From Pseudochrobactrum asaccharolyticum (lineage in GTDB: Bacteria; Pseudomonadota; Alphaproteobacteria; Rhizobiales; Rhizobiaceae), in the NCBI RefSeq assembly GCF_003314995.1, contig NZ_QNRH01000006.1, positions 62,001 to 126,000 on the forward strand: a stretch of 64,000 nucleotides of DNA. Reading direction: 5' to 3'. Both the position numbers and the translations under genes were made by a program. A model generated the notes under the pieces. The model did no database searches. It had not been told where the DNA came from and saw only the letters and a program-made list of their open reading frames with translations. Every line of letters starts with the position of its first letter. Within the stretch, counting starts at the first letter, position 1. Shown here piece after piece: positions 17,213 through 25,988 of the stretch.

Positions 17213-18534
17213 CCGCTCTGATCATCTTTTTAATTCTTGCGCTGCTGCTGGTCACCGGTATGCCGGTTTCTATCGCGCTGGGTCTGACAGTTTTTACCTT
17301 TCTGTTTTCCTTCACCTCCATCCCGATGGATTCAATCGCGCTGAAGCTGTTCACCGGTATTGAAAAATTCGAGATCATGGCGATCCCGTTTTTCATTCTT
17401 GCCGGTAACTTCCTCACCCATGGCGGGGTGGCCAAACGGATGATCCGGTTTGCGACCTCTATGGTTGGCCACTGGTATGGTGGTATGGGGCTGGCCGCTG
17501 TGGCTGCCTGTTCGCTGTTTGCGGCGATTTCCGGTTCCTCACCGGCAACGGTTATGGCCGTGGGCTCAATCCTGATACCGGCCATGGTCAAGCAGGGCTA
17601 TCCGCCGCAATTCGGTACCGGTGTTATCGCAACTTCCGGCGGGCTTGGTATTCTCATTCCGCCGTCGATTGTGATGGTGATGTATGCGGTGGCAACATCC
17701 GGCATGGTGGTGACAGGACCGGACGGTGCGCCGGTGATGTCGGCCTCGATCGGTACGCTGTTTATGGCCGGTGTGGTGCCGGGCCTGATGCTGGCAACGA
17801 TGCTGGGCGGTACAACCATCTGGCGCGCATGGAAAAACGGTTATCCGCGGATGCAGCGTGCTGCATGGGGAGAGCGTTGGCAGGCATTCCGTGAATCCGT
17901 CTGGGGTTTGATGCTGATAGTCATCATTATGGGCGGGATTTACGGCGGTATCTTCACGCCGACCGAAGCGGCAGCCGTTTCTGCGGTCTATGCTTTCGTG
18001 ATTGCGGTCTTTGTTTATAAAGATATCAAGCTGCATGAAGTGCCGCGGGTGCTGCTGTCATCGGCGGCGATGAGCGCCATGCTGCTCTATATTATCACCA
18101 ATGCGGTGATGTTCGCCTTCATTCTGACTTCGGAACAAATTCCGCAGCAGATGAGTGCATGGATTGTTGAGCAGGGCTTCGGTGTTATCGGCTTCTTGCT
18201 GATGGTGAATATCATTCTGCTGCTGATCGGTATGGTGATGGAACCATCGGCTGTGGTTCTGATTATGGCGCCGATCCTCTATCCGATTGCGGTGAAACTC
18301 GGTGTTGATCCGGTGCATTTCGGTGTGATGATGATCGTTAATATGGAGATCGGGCTGTGTACACCGCCGGTGGGGCTCAATCTCTATGTGGCCTCATCCA
18401 TCTCGAAAATGGGGTTGACGGCAGTCACGATCTCAACCTTGCCATGGATTATTACGACGCTGGTATTCCTGGGGCTGATTACTTATGTGCCGCAGATCAC
18501 GCTTTGGCTGCCGCATATGCTGGGTATGAAATAG
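17209..18534 (+). CDS. dctM: TRAP transporter large membrane subunit DctM
   Basis: A 441-residue, roughly 12-helix membrane protein that forms the sodium-coupled translocation pathway of the C4-dicarboxylate TRAP transporter. Typical motifs: TGMPVSIALGLTV, IMAIPFFILAGNFLTHGGVAKR, ISGSSPATVMAVGSILIPAM, GGLGILIPPSIVMVMYAV, GGIYGGIFTPTEAAAVSAVYA, and ILYPIAVKLGVDPVHFGVMM. The length is usual. It is the last gene of dctPQM; a hairpin with a short T-rich stretch follows. Confidence 0.95.
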   Translation: MTALIIFLILALLLVTGMPVSIALGLTVFTFLFSFTSIPMDSIALKLFTGIEKFEIMAIPFFILAGNFLTHGGVAKRMIRFATSMVGHWYGGMGLAAVAACSLFAAISGSSPATVMAVGSILIPAMVKQGYPPQFGTGVIATSGGLGILIPPSIVMVMYAVATSGMVVTGPDGAPVMSASIGTLFMAGVVPGLMLATMLGGTTIWRAWKNGYPRMQRAAWGERWQAFRESVWGLMLIVIIMGGIYGGIFTPTEAAAVSAVYAFVIAVFVYKDIKLHEVPRVLLSSAAMSAMLLYIITNAVMFAFILTSEQIPQQMSAWIVEQGFGVIGFLLMVNIILLLIGMVMEPSAVVLIMAPILYPIAVKLGVDPVHFGVMMIVNMEIGLCTPPVGLNLYVASSISKMGLTAVTISTLPWIITTLVFLGLITYVPQITLWLPHMLGMK

Positions 18535-18560
18535 CAGGTTTGAGCTTTCAATCCTTGAAA

Positions 18561-18590
18561 CAGGCGGCCATTGTGCCGCCTGCTTTGTTG
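18561..18590 (+). terminator. Terminator after dctM
   Basis: CAGGCGGC (18561-18568) and GCCGCCTG (18575-18582) form an 8-bp GC-rich stem with a 6-nt loop, followed by the T-rich CTTTGTTG. Confidence 0.7.
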
Positions 18591-18707
18591 TAAAAATCCT
18601 GTGACGCGACAGCTGTACACTTGCGTTGATTTCTGATGCGTGTGAAATGCTCAGAAAAGCAGGGCATATTTGCCTGAACTCATGTCTGAACCTGATGGAG
18701 CGGTTTT

Positions 18708-19901
18708 GTGAGCGGAGATGCAGGGATCAGTACAGGACAGGTATCCGGTAGCGATGCCGGTCTGAAATATTACCGCTGGGCAGTGGCTGGTGCCTTTTTT
18801 GCCAATGGTTTTGTAACCGGCAGCTGGGCGTTGCATATTCCGCTGATGATGAGCCGTCTCGGCGTGTCCGAAGGTGTCTTCGGCTTGCTCATTTTGGTTT
18901 TCGGCCTTGGTGCTTTAGCGGCGATGGGACTATGCGGGCCTTTATTGGCACGCTATGGCTCGGATCGGGTGACCAAAGCTTTTGCTGTCGGCGTGGCGTT
19001 CTGGCTGATTTTAGTTTCACTCACCAGCAATCTTTATCTCGCAGTACCGGCGCTGTTTTTGCTGGGAGCATTTTTCGGTGGCATGGATGTGGCGATGAAT
19101 GCCAATGCCGTTGCGGTTGAAAAAACGCTCGGCCGCGCGCTGATGTCTTCCTCCCATGGTTTCTGGAGCCTTGGCGGTTTTGCCGGCAGTGCGCTGGGCG
19201 GGCTGTTTCTGCGCTATCAGGGTGCGATCAGCCATGCGGTTCTGGTGAGTGTCATTGCGGGCATCATCATGCTGATTGCCCTGCCCAGGATGGTGATTGA
19301 CCGTCAACCGCAGAGCAGCGAGAAAATCCGCTTCCGCCTGCCGGATCAGCCGGTGATCTATCTGATTGGTATGATGGCGCTGTTTGCCATGGTGCCTGAA
19401 GGGGCGGTGCTGGATTGGGCGGCGGTCTATATTCAGCAGGCTTTCGAGGCTGATCTGACCACGGCCGGTTATGGCTATGCAGCTTTTTCCGCGACGATGG
19501 CGCTGGTTCGTTTCCTTGGTGATGGTGTGCGCAACCGGTTTGGCGCCGTGCGTACCTTCCGCGTGTCGATCATTATTGCCGCACTGGGCTTGTTTGTCAG
19601 CGGATTTGCACCACATGCGTGGATAGCAATTCTGGCTTTTGCGATTGCCGGACTTGGTGTGGCGAATATTGTTCCGATTATTTTTTCTGCAGCAGGTAAT
19701 CAGAGCGGTATTCATGCCGGTACAGCGCTCAGTCTTGTCACATTGATGGGCTATTCAGGTATTCTGGTGGCACCGTCACTGATCGGCTTTATCGGCGGGC
19801 ATGTCGGTTTCGGACCGGTTTATATGGTACTGGCCTTGATGCTGATCGTGGTATTCATGCTTTCATCGCTTGCAAGTGCCGCAGATCATAAAAGAGAATA
19901 G
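18708..19901 (+). CDS. MFS transporter
   Basis: A 397-residue major facilitator superfamily protein with about 12 membrane helices. The N-terminal half resembles the YbjJ-type group: FFANGFVTGSWALHIPLMMSRLGVSEGVFGLLILVFGLGAL, then LLGAFFGGMDVAMNANAV and LGRALMSSSHGFWSLGGFAGSALGG. The start is a GTG at 18708 preceded by GGAG. It stands alone between dctM and ispG. The substrate cannot be inferred; members are annotated as sugar or drug transporters without much evidence. Confidence 0.85.
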   Translation: MSGDAGISTGQVSGSDAGLKYYRWAVAGAFFANGFVTGSWALHIPLMMSRLGVSEGVFGLLILVFGLGALAAMGLCGPLLARYGSDRVTKAFAVGVAFWLILVSLTSNLYLAVPALFLLGAFFGGMDVAMNANAVAVEKTLGRALMSSSHGFWSLGGFAGSALGGLFLRYQGAISHAVLVSVIAGIIMLIALPRMVIDRQPQSSEKIRFRLPDQPVIYLIGMMALFAMVPEGAVLDWAAVYIQQAFEADLTTAGYGYAAFSATMALVRFLGDGVRNRFGAVRTFRVSIIIAALGLFVSGFAPHAWIAILAFAIAGLGVANIVPIIFSAAGNQSGIHAGTALSLVTLMGYSGILVAPSLIGFIGGHVGFGPVYMVLALMLIVVFMLSSLASAADHKRE

Positions 19902-19930
19902 AGTTTTTGAAAGAGCTGCTGTAAGACTGT

Positions 19931-19984
19931 CACAATTGCGGTTCACAAGCTGTTCCGTCACGGTTACGAAATTGTGCTGAACCG
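19931..19984 (+). other. Pseudoknot-like complementarity upstream of ispG
   Basis: Two 7-bp complementary pairs are interleaved: CACAATT (19931-19937) with AATTGTG (19970-19976), and CGGTTCA (19939-19945) with TGAACCG (19978-19984). The order a-b-a'-b' is that of an H-type pseudoknot. The connecting segment contains a small CCG-tca-CGG hairpin (19955-19963). It ends 29 bases before the ispG ATG. Whether it is in the transcript is unknown. Confidence 0.4.
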
Positions 19985-20013
19985 ATCTGTTTCACTATAA
20001 AGAATGTACGACT

Positions 20014-21285
20014 ATGGCTTCTGATAATCTCCACTATTACGCTCATCCCTTTGCCCGCCGCACATCTGTCGGGGTCAATGTCGGCGGCGTGATTGTTGGT
20101 GGCGATGCGCCGGTGGTGGTACAATCCATGACCAATACGGACACGGCAGATATTGACGGCACTGTTGCGCAGGTCGCAGCTTTGCATCATGCCGGTTCCG
20201 AACTGGTGCGTATTACGGTCGATCGTGATGAATCCGCTGCAGCTGTTCCGAAAATCCGTGAACGCCTTGAGCGCCTTGGCCTCAATGTACCGCTGATCGG
20301 TGACTTCCATTATATCGGCCATAAGCTGCTGTCAGACCATCCGGCTTGTGCGGAAGCGCTGGCAAAGTATCGTATCAATCCGGGCAATGTCGGCTTCAAA
20401 GATAAAAAAGACAAGCAGTTTGCCGAAATCATTGAAATGGCAATCCGCTATAACAAGCCGGTACGTATCGGTGTGAACTGGGGTTCGCTGGATCAGGAAT
20501 TGCTGACCACTTTGATGGATCGCAATCAGGCCGAAGGTGCACCGCTGACCGCGCAGGAAGTGATGCGCGAGGCGATTATCCAGTCGGCACTGATCTCTGC
20601 TGATCTGGCTGAAGAGATCGGTCTACCGCGTGACAAAATTATTCTTTCCGCCAAAGTCAGTCAGGTGCAGGATCTGATTGCTGTCTATGCAGAGCTTGCC
20701 AAGCGTTGTGACCATGCGCTGCATCTGGGTCTTACCGAAGCCGGTATGGGCACCAAGGGTATTGTGGCTTCTTCCGCTGCCATGGGCATTCTGTTGCAGC
20801 AGGGTATCGGCGATACAATCCGTATTTCTCTGACACCGGAGCCGAATGGTGACCGTACCCGCGAGGTGCAGGTCTCGCAGGAACTGCTGCAGGTGATGGG
20901 ATTCCGTCAGTTTATCCCGATTGTTGCGGCATGCCCGGGTTGTGGCCGCACCACTTCAACAGTGTTTCAGGAACTGGCGCAGACCATTCAGAACGATATC
21001 CGCACCAATATGCCGATCTGGCGTGAAAAGTATCCGGGTGTTGAAGGTCTGTCTGTTGCGGTGATGGGCTGTATCGTCAATGGTCCGGGCGAATCGAAAC
21101 ACGCAGATATCGGTATTTCTTTACCGGGCACCGGTGAAACACCATCCGCACCGGTTTTTGTCGATGGCAAGAAAGTCGCCACACTGCGCGGCCCTGCCAT
21201 TGCCGAAGATTTCCAGAAAATGGTGGCTGATTATATTGAAAACCGCTACGGGCTTGGCGCGAAAAAGCCGGAAGCCGCAGAATAA
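20014..21285 (+). CDS. ispG: 4-hydroxy-3-methylbut-2-en-1-yl diphosphate synthase IspG
   Basis: A 423-residue iron-sulphur enzyme of the MEP isoprenoid pathway that converts methylerythritol cyclodiphosphate to HMBPP. The N-terminal barrel has [28 protein letters not shown] and [17 protein letters not shown]; the C-terminal domain carries the 4Fe-4S cysteines in [12 protein letters not shown] and the [17 protein letters not shown] stretch. The ATG at 20014 follows only a weak AAAGAATG ribosome binding site. It is a single gene, closed by a strong bidirectional terminator shared with the convergent polyprenyl synthase gene, another isoprenoid enzyme. Confidence 0.97.
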   Translation: MASDNLHYYAHPFARRTSVGVNVGGVIVGGDAPVVVQSMTNTDTADIDGTVAQVAALHHAGSELVRITVDRDESAAAVPKIRERLERLGLNVPLIGDFHYIGHKLLSDHPACAEALAKYRINPGNVGFKDKKDKQFAEIIEMAIRYNKPVRIGVNWGSLDQELLTTLMDRNQAEGAPLTAQEVMREAIIQSALISADLAEEIGLPRDKIILSAKVSQVQDLIAVYAELAKRCDHALHLGLTEAGMGTKGIVASSAAMGILLQQGIGDTIRISLTPEPNGDRTREVQVSQELLQVMGFRQFIPIVAACPGCGRTTSTVFQELAQTIQNDIRTNMPIWREKYPGVEGLSVAVMGCIVNGPGESKHADIGISLPGTGETPSAPVFVDGKKVATLRGPAIAEDFQKMVADYIENRYGLGAKKPEAAE

Positions 21286-21294
21286 GAATAATAA

Positions 21295-21325
21295 AAAAGC
21301 TCTCATATTTTATGAGAGCTTTTTA
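21295..21325. terminator. Bidirectional terminator between ispG and the polyprenyl synthase gene
   Basis: AAAAAGCTCTCAT (21295-21307) and ATGAGAGCTTTTT (about 21312-21324) form a perfect stem with a 4-nt loop and U-runs on either strand. Confidence 0.9.
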
Positions 21326-21342
21326 ATGTGTTTTTATTGAAT

Positions 21343-22293
21343 TCAGTTCTCTCGCCATGCGATGAAATGCGCGGCTTCTCTGAGAACCTGCCCCTTTTCA
21401 CCAAAAGGTGCGAGTAGGTCTTCTGCCTGTGCAACGAGCCCCGCCAGTTGCTTCTTCGTCCAGTCAATGCCGTGGAGTGAAACAAGCGTAGCTTTGCCTG
21501 CGGCAGCATCTTTGCCTGTGGCTTTACCCATAGTGGCTGCATCGGCAGTGACATCCAGCAGATCATCCGCAAGCTGGAAAGCCAGACCAATGGCCGAACC
21601 GAATTCAGCAAGGCGCTCGCGCTCTTCTGTGCTGGCATTGCCGATAATTGCACCGGCTTCACAGGCGAAGCGGATCAGTGCGCCGGTTTTCATCGCTTGC
21701 AAAGTGATGATTTCAGCTTCATCAGGACTGGCTGTTTCGGCCATCAGATCAAGCGCCTGACCGCCAACCATGCCGCCGACGCCGGAGGCGCGTGACAAAG
21801 CCAGTACCAGATCAAGACGGGTTTTTACCGGTAGTTCGGTAGCATCATCAGCAATAATATCGAAAGCATAGGTCAGAAGGCCGTCACCGGCGAGAATCGC
21901 TGCGGCTTCATCATAGGCCTTATGTACTGTCGGCTGGCCGCGACGCATATCATCATCGTCCATGGCCGGCAGATCATCATGAACCAGCGAATAGCAATGG
22001 ATACATTCCAGCGCTGCGGCAACGCGCATGGCAGCTTGCGGGTCAGCATCATAAAGACGCGCAGCTTCCGTGACCAGAAAAGGACGCAAACGCTTGCCAC
22101 CATTGAGAGCACCATGACGGATAGCAGCCATCAGGCGGGGCGGGCGGATAACCTCACCGGCACGCGAGCGCTCATCCAGCAGCGTGATCAGTAATTGTTC
22201 AACAGATGCGGCATGGATTGCCAGCCGCTGACCGAAACCGGAAATGTCATGATCGTTTTTCATGGGTCTAGGGCATGAACCATTCGTCTGCAA
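21343..22293 (-). CDS. ispA: Polyprenyl (farnesyl) diphosphate synthase
   Basis: A trans-prenyltransferase of about 306-316 residues making farnesyl or geranylgeranyl diphosphate from IPP and DMAPP. It has the first Asp-rich motif DDLPAMDDDDMRRG, the substrate motif GGKRLRP, the second Asp-rich motif as QLADDLLD, and LVHDDLPAM upstream, all typical of IspA. Chain length (C15 against C20) cannot be decided by eye. The start is uncertain: TTG at 22293 has a strong AGGAG seven bases upstream and is used here; ATG at 22263 lacks a good site. It converges on ispG and is divergent from mtgA. Confidence 0.9.
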   Translation of the reverse strand: MQTNGSCPRPMKNDHDISGFGQRLAIHAASVEQLLITLLDERSRAGEVIRPPRLMAAIRHGALNGGKRLRPFLVTEAARLYDADPQAAMRVAAALECIHCYSLVHDDLPAMDDDDMRRGQPTVHKAYDEAAAILAGDGLLTYAFDIIADDATELPVKTRLDLVLALSRASGVGGMVGGQALDLMAETASPDEAEIITLQAMKTGALIRFACEAGAIIGNASTEERERLAEFGSAIGLAFQLADDLLDVTADAATMGKATGKDAAAGKATLVSLHGIDWTKKQLAGLVAQAEDLLAPFGEKGQVLREAAHFIAWREN

Positions 22294-22466
22294 TAATCAA
22301 CTCCTGTCGGGTTGGTGCAATATGAAATTTCTGTATCAGAAGCGGTGCAGAACAAGTGCGAAATGCTTTTTATTAATAAAAAGTTTCTGAAAACTGATAT
22401 GTCTTGCAGAGCTCGCTTTTCAATTTGCCGAAATTGTGCAGTAACGGGACAGAAAATAACGGAGTG

Positions 22467-23204
22467 ATGACGCGCACAATGACAAAACTTGTCATTCATA
22501 AGGAGGACGGCACCAGCTATCTGGCTGATCCTGTTCGCGCGCGTCCGTGGTGGCGATGGCTGAAGCGCGGCCTCGCTTTGCTGGTGCTCGCGCCTTTCGC
22601 ACTGTTGCTGCTCTATAAGCTGCCTTTTGTGCATCCGGTATCGACCTTGATGATCAAAGATCTGGTGACGCTGAAAGGCTATGAGCGCCAATGGGTGCCG
22701 CTGGAGGATATTGCTCCGGTGCTGGTCAATTCGGTCATGATGTCCGAGGACGGGCAGTTTTGCAGTCATAATGGTATTGACTGGAATCAGTTGAAGCTGG
22801 TGCTCAGCAGCGATGGCGAGCCAAGCCGCGGCGCTTCGACCATTCCGATGCAGACGGTGAAGAATCTCTTCCTCTGGAACGGGCGCTCCTATGTGCGCAA
22901 AGCGCTGGAATTTCCGCTGGCTCAAGGCGCTTCATTGATTCTTTCCAAACGCCGGATGATGGAGATTTATCTCAATATCGTCGAATGGGGAGACGGGATT
23001 TATGGCGTTGAGGCCGCTGCCCAGCATTATTTCAAACGCCCTGCATCCAAGCTGACTGCACGGCAGGCGGCTTATCTGGCCGTTACGCTGCCGAATCCGA
23101 TTCTCCGTGATGCGTCCAAACCCAGCCGCGGAATGGTGCGAATTTCCCGCATTGTTGAGAACAGAGCCCGTCAAAGCGGTGCTTATGTCGGCTGCGTGCA
23201 GTAA
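22467..23204 (+). CDS. mtgA: Monofunctional biosynthetic peptidoglycan transglycosylase MtgA
   Basis: A 245-residue glycosyltransferase family 51 enzyme that polymerises lipid II into glycan strands at the inner membrane. One membrane anchor (about residues 30-50, [18 protein letters not shown]) precedes the GT51 domain with its catalytic region [34 protein letters not shown], and [29 protein letters not shown]. There is no transpeptidase domain. The start is not certain: ATG at 22467 or 22479, with GGAG at 22461 too close to the first and rather far from the second. Confidence 0.92.
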   Translation: MTRTMTKLVIHKEDGTSYLADPVRARPWWRWLKRGLALLVLAPFALLLLYKLPFVHPVSTLMIKDLVTLKGYERQWVPLEDIAPVLVNSVMMSEDGQFCSHNGIDWNQLKLVLSSDGEPSRGASTIPMQTVKNLFLWNGRSYVRKALEFPLAQGASLILSKRRMMEIYLNIVEWGDGIYGVEAAAQHYFKRPASKLTARQAAYLAVTLPNPILRDASKPSRGMVRISRIVENRARQSGAYVGCVQ

Positions 23205-23239
23205 AATTCAGAAAAACTGCCACAAAACTGCGAAATCTT

Positions 23240-23268
23240 TTGTCCTTAGCGCATAAATGGTGCTATAG
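23240..23268 (+). promoter_or_regulatory. Probable housekeeping promoter of rpmF
   Basis: TTGTCC (23240-23245) and CTATAG (23263-23268) are separated by 17 bases, matching the alphaproteobacterial sigma-70 pattern TTGAC-N17-CTATAT. It lies about 195 bp before rpmF, so the leader would be long. Confidence 0.5.
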
Positions 23269-23463
23269 AGCGGCGACTGAAATACATTTCTAAGCAGGTT
23301 TTAAGCCGGTAAATCAGGATTTGCATAAAAAAAATGTGAGTCCTGCTGGTCAAAAGACGTTTGAGCGTGTATAGGCAGCAAAACTTTCCGGAACAATGTC
23401 CGATGTGACAGCCTCGCTTTGAGGCACCGGACATTCGATTGACTAATCACTGGAGCAGAATCA

Positions 23464-23646
23464 ATGGCTGTACCTAAACGAAAAACTTCCCCTTCGAAGC
23501 GCGGCATGCGTCGTTCGGCTGATGCGCTGAAGGCTCCGACATATGTTGAAGACAAGAACTCCGGCGAACTGCGTCGCCCGCACCATATCGATCTGAAGAG
23601 CGGTATGTATCGCGGCCGTCAGGTTCTGGAGCCAAAGGAAGCGTAA
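23464..23646 (+). CDS. rpmF: Ribosomal protein L32
   Basis: A 60-residue large-subunit ribosomal protein, starting [22 protein letters not shown] with the family's hallmark N terminus. The usual zinc-binding cysteines are absent (the middle reads [17 protein letters not shown]), as is normal in many alphaproteobacteria. The ATG at 23464 follows GGAGCAG. It is monocistronic, with a promoter candidate upstream and a clear terminator downstream. Confidence 0.97.
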   Translation: MAVPKRKTSPSKRGMRRSADALKAPTYVEDKNSGELRRPHHIDLKSGMYRGRQVLEPKEA

Positions 23647-23670
23647 TTTCGCTTTTTCTTGGAGCTATTA

Positions 23671-23700
23671 AAAAGGCCGGCTTTTTAGCCGGTCTTTTTT
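23671..23700 (+). terminator. Terminator after rpmF
   Basis: AAAAGGCCGGCT and AGCCGGTCTTTTTT pair around a TTTT loop, with six terminal T residues. Confidence 0.9.
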
Positions 23701-23960
23701 GTTTGCAGCTTGTACTGCATGGCAGGTTATTCCGGCAATGTATGACCTGCTGAGTGATTAATCTCTGAAACAGGCGATTTTCTTCCCATACGGCTAAATT
23801 TTAGCGCTGTACCGCCCTGATAGTGATGCGGGTTATGCGAAAAATTCAGAACCTTGATCGCAATTAGTGCCAGCATCATTTGTAAGTGGCGCTATAGTGA
23901 GGAAAAGTCGGGTCCTTATACGGTGACCAGACAAACTGGGAAGTGAGGAAGGGTCCTGTC

Positions 23961-25145
23961 ATGAGCAAAGAAACATCAGTCGTTATTGCCAGCGCTGCAC
24001 GCACGCCGGTTGGCTCATTCAATGGCGCTTTTGCCAATGTGCCTGCCCATGAGTTGGGTGCAACTGCAATCAAGGCTGCGCTGGAGCGCGCCGGTGTTGC
24101 CGCTGCTGATGTTGATGAAGTGATCTTTGGTCAGGTGCTGACAGCAGGACAAGGGCAGAATCCGGTGCGTCAGGCTGCAATCGCTGCGGGTTGCCCGATT
24201 GAAACAACCGGCTTTGCCGTCAACCAGCTCTGCGGTTCTGGCTTGCGCTCGGTAGCGCTCGGGCTGCAGCAGATTGCCAATGGCGATGCCTCGGTAATTG
24301 TTGCCGGTGGTCAGGAATCAATGTCGATGGCGCCGCATTGCGCGCATTTGCGCTCAGGCACCAAAATGGGCGACATGACCATGATCGATACCATGATGAA
24401 GGACGGTCTGACCGATGCCTTCCACGGCTATCCTATGGGCGTGACAGCGGAGAATATTGCGGATCGCTGGCAGCTGAGCCGCGAGGATCAGGATAATTTT
24501 GCCCTTGCTTCGCAGAACAAGGCAGAGGCCGCACAGGTTGCTGGTCGTTTTAAAGACGAGATCGTGCCTGTGGTCATTAAAACCCGTAAGGGTGAGGTGG
24601 TTGTGAGTGAGGATGAATATATCCGCCACGGCACCACGATTGAGGCTTTGCAGAAACTGCGTCCGGCTTTTGCCAAAGAAGGCACAGTGACTGCCGGTAA
24701 TGCCTCCGGCATTAATGATGGTGCCGCTGCAACTGTTCTGATGAGTGAAGCGGAGGCGGAACGTCGTGGTATCAAGCCATTGGCGCGTATCGTTTCCTGG
24801 GCAACGGCAGGTGTTGATCCGGCTGTGATGGGCACAGGGCCGATTCCTGCCTCACGCAAGGCGCTGGAGAAAGCTGGCTGGACAGTGAGGGATCTGGAAC
24901 TGGTTGAAGCCAATGAGGCTTTTGCTGCGCAGGCCTGCTGTGTCACCCGTGAGCTGGGGCTTGATCCGGCTATCGTCAATGTGAATGGTGGTGCCATTGC
25001 AATTGGTCACCCGATCGGTGCCTCCGGTGCCCGTGTTCTGACCACGCTGCTTTATGAAATGCAGCGCCGCGATGCGAAAAAAGGTCTGGCGACCTTGTGT
25101 ATTGGTGGTGGTATGGGCGTAGCGCTCTGCGTTGAACGCGATTGA
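23961..25145 (+). CDS. phbA: Acetyl-CoA C-acetyltransferase (beta-ketothiolase)
   Basis: A 394-residue biosynthetic-type thiolase that condenses two acetyl-CoA to acetoacetyl-CoA. The nucleophilic Cys91 lies in [10 protein letters not shown], the catalytic His in [12 protein letters not shown] and the second Cys in LCIGGGMG. The ATG at 23961 follows GAGGAAGGG; an in-frame GTG at 23943 would include the ribosome binding site. In Rhizobiales phbA usually heads phbAB for polyhydroxybutyrate synthesis, but here a strong terminator follows directly and no phbB reductase gene is adjacent. A role in ketone-body or ethylmalonyl-CoA metabolism is equally possible. Confidence 0.93.
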   Translation: MSKETSVVIASAARTPVGSFNGAFANVPAHELGATAIKAALERAGVAAADVDEVIFGQVLTAGQGQNPVRQAAIAAGCPIETTGFAVNQLCGSGLRSVALGLQQIANGDASVIVAGGQESMSMAPHCAHLRSGTKMGDMTMIDTMMKDGLTDAFHGYPMGVTAENIADRWQLSREDQDNFALASQNKAEAAQVAGRFKDEIVPVVIKTRKGEVVVSEDEYIRHGTTIEALQKLRPAFAKEGTVTAGNASGINDGAAATVLMSEAEAERRGIKPLARIVSWATAGVDPAVMGTGPIPASRKALEKAGWTVRDLELVEANEAFAAQACCVTRELGLDPAIVNVNGGAIAIGHPIGASGARVLTTLLYEMQRRDAKKGLATLCIGGGMGVALCVERD

Positions 25146-25193
25146 GATAAGTTCTGCTGCATAAGTTAACGCCAGAAAGCGAATATACATAAC

Positions 25194-25227
25194 AAGGCCG
25201 CGAAAAAATTAACCTTTTCGCGGCCTT
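25194..25227 (+). terminator. Terminator after phbA
   Basis: AAGGCCGCGAAAA (25194-25206) and TTTTCGCGGCCTT (25215-25227) form a perfect 13-bp stem, followed by TTG. Confidence 0.88.
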
Positions 25228-25988
25228 TTGCTGTCTGCTTAGACTATATTACAGTGATCTTATACTGTATGTAGTGATTGCACGATTTTTATATCTATAT
25301 TTTGTGAGAACAAGGCAGGAACTTAGCTCTATCAGCGATTCGTCGCCGATTCGTTCAGGGTTTGGCCGGAATCTTAATCTCTTCTGTGATTGGTGCTGCA
25401 ATGCAGCCCGGATTATTAAGAAAACCTTCATCTCTCTTAACAGGGCTTGATCGTTGAAATTGGTATTTTAGAAGTAAAACCAATATGACCGGTGACAGTT
25501 GAGTTAAAAGTTAATTTTATCGGGGTTTCCTGCGCTCTCTGCAAACTGGCCTTCTGTATATTGTGCCTATTTTTCTTCAAGGCACATGATGTGGTTTGAA
25601 CAAAATAAGAACTTTGTAAAACCTTTGATTCGTAGCTGCTTTGTTCCTTTGGTGTTCTGATTGTTAAAACAGGCCGTTTTTGGGGTGTAATTCAGAGGCT
25701 TATTGAACAGGAAAATGCAGAAGAGGTCGGTAAAACTGTCAGGAAATGCAAAGTCTTCGTCGTTTCTTGGAGTTTTCTGAAGATTTGCCATAAAAGAAGT
25801 CATAAAGCTGGTGTTGTTGCCCTTTTAGTCAGGGACAGATAATGCTACCTGCTATGCGCAAGCTGCTAAAAATAAAAAGGCAGCAGAAAATGGGTTTGCC
25901 CGATTAGTCTGATTATGCTGTTTATTCTGCATAACCAAAACGGGCATTCTGTGTGACGCCTTCATGAGACGGGGAATATCAATTCCGC
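25228..25988. other. 760-bp gene-free, AT-rich interval
   Basis: No reading frame here has a convincing start, codon use or recognisable product on either strand. The sequence is visibly richer in A and T than its surroundings. A weak hairpin, TGGTATTTT...AAAACCA, is present near 25470. The last 100 bases hold the leader of the helicase gene. It may be decayed coding sequence or hold an untranslated RNA; I see nothing specific. Confidence 0.4.

Noticed and set aside
24340-24660. Possible transferred island based on base composition
   Set aside because: Composition varies little in coding regions and gene content is core metabolism; only the 25228-25988 gap looks different.
25567-25803. Possible 78-residue minus-strand gene in the gap after phbA
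   Set aside because: AT-rich stretch, no ribosome binding site, no family resemblance.
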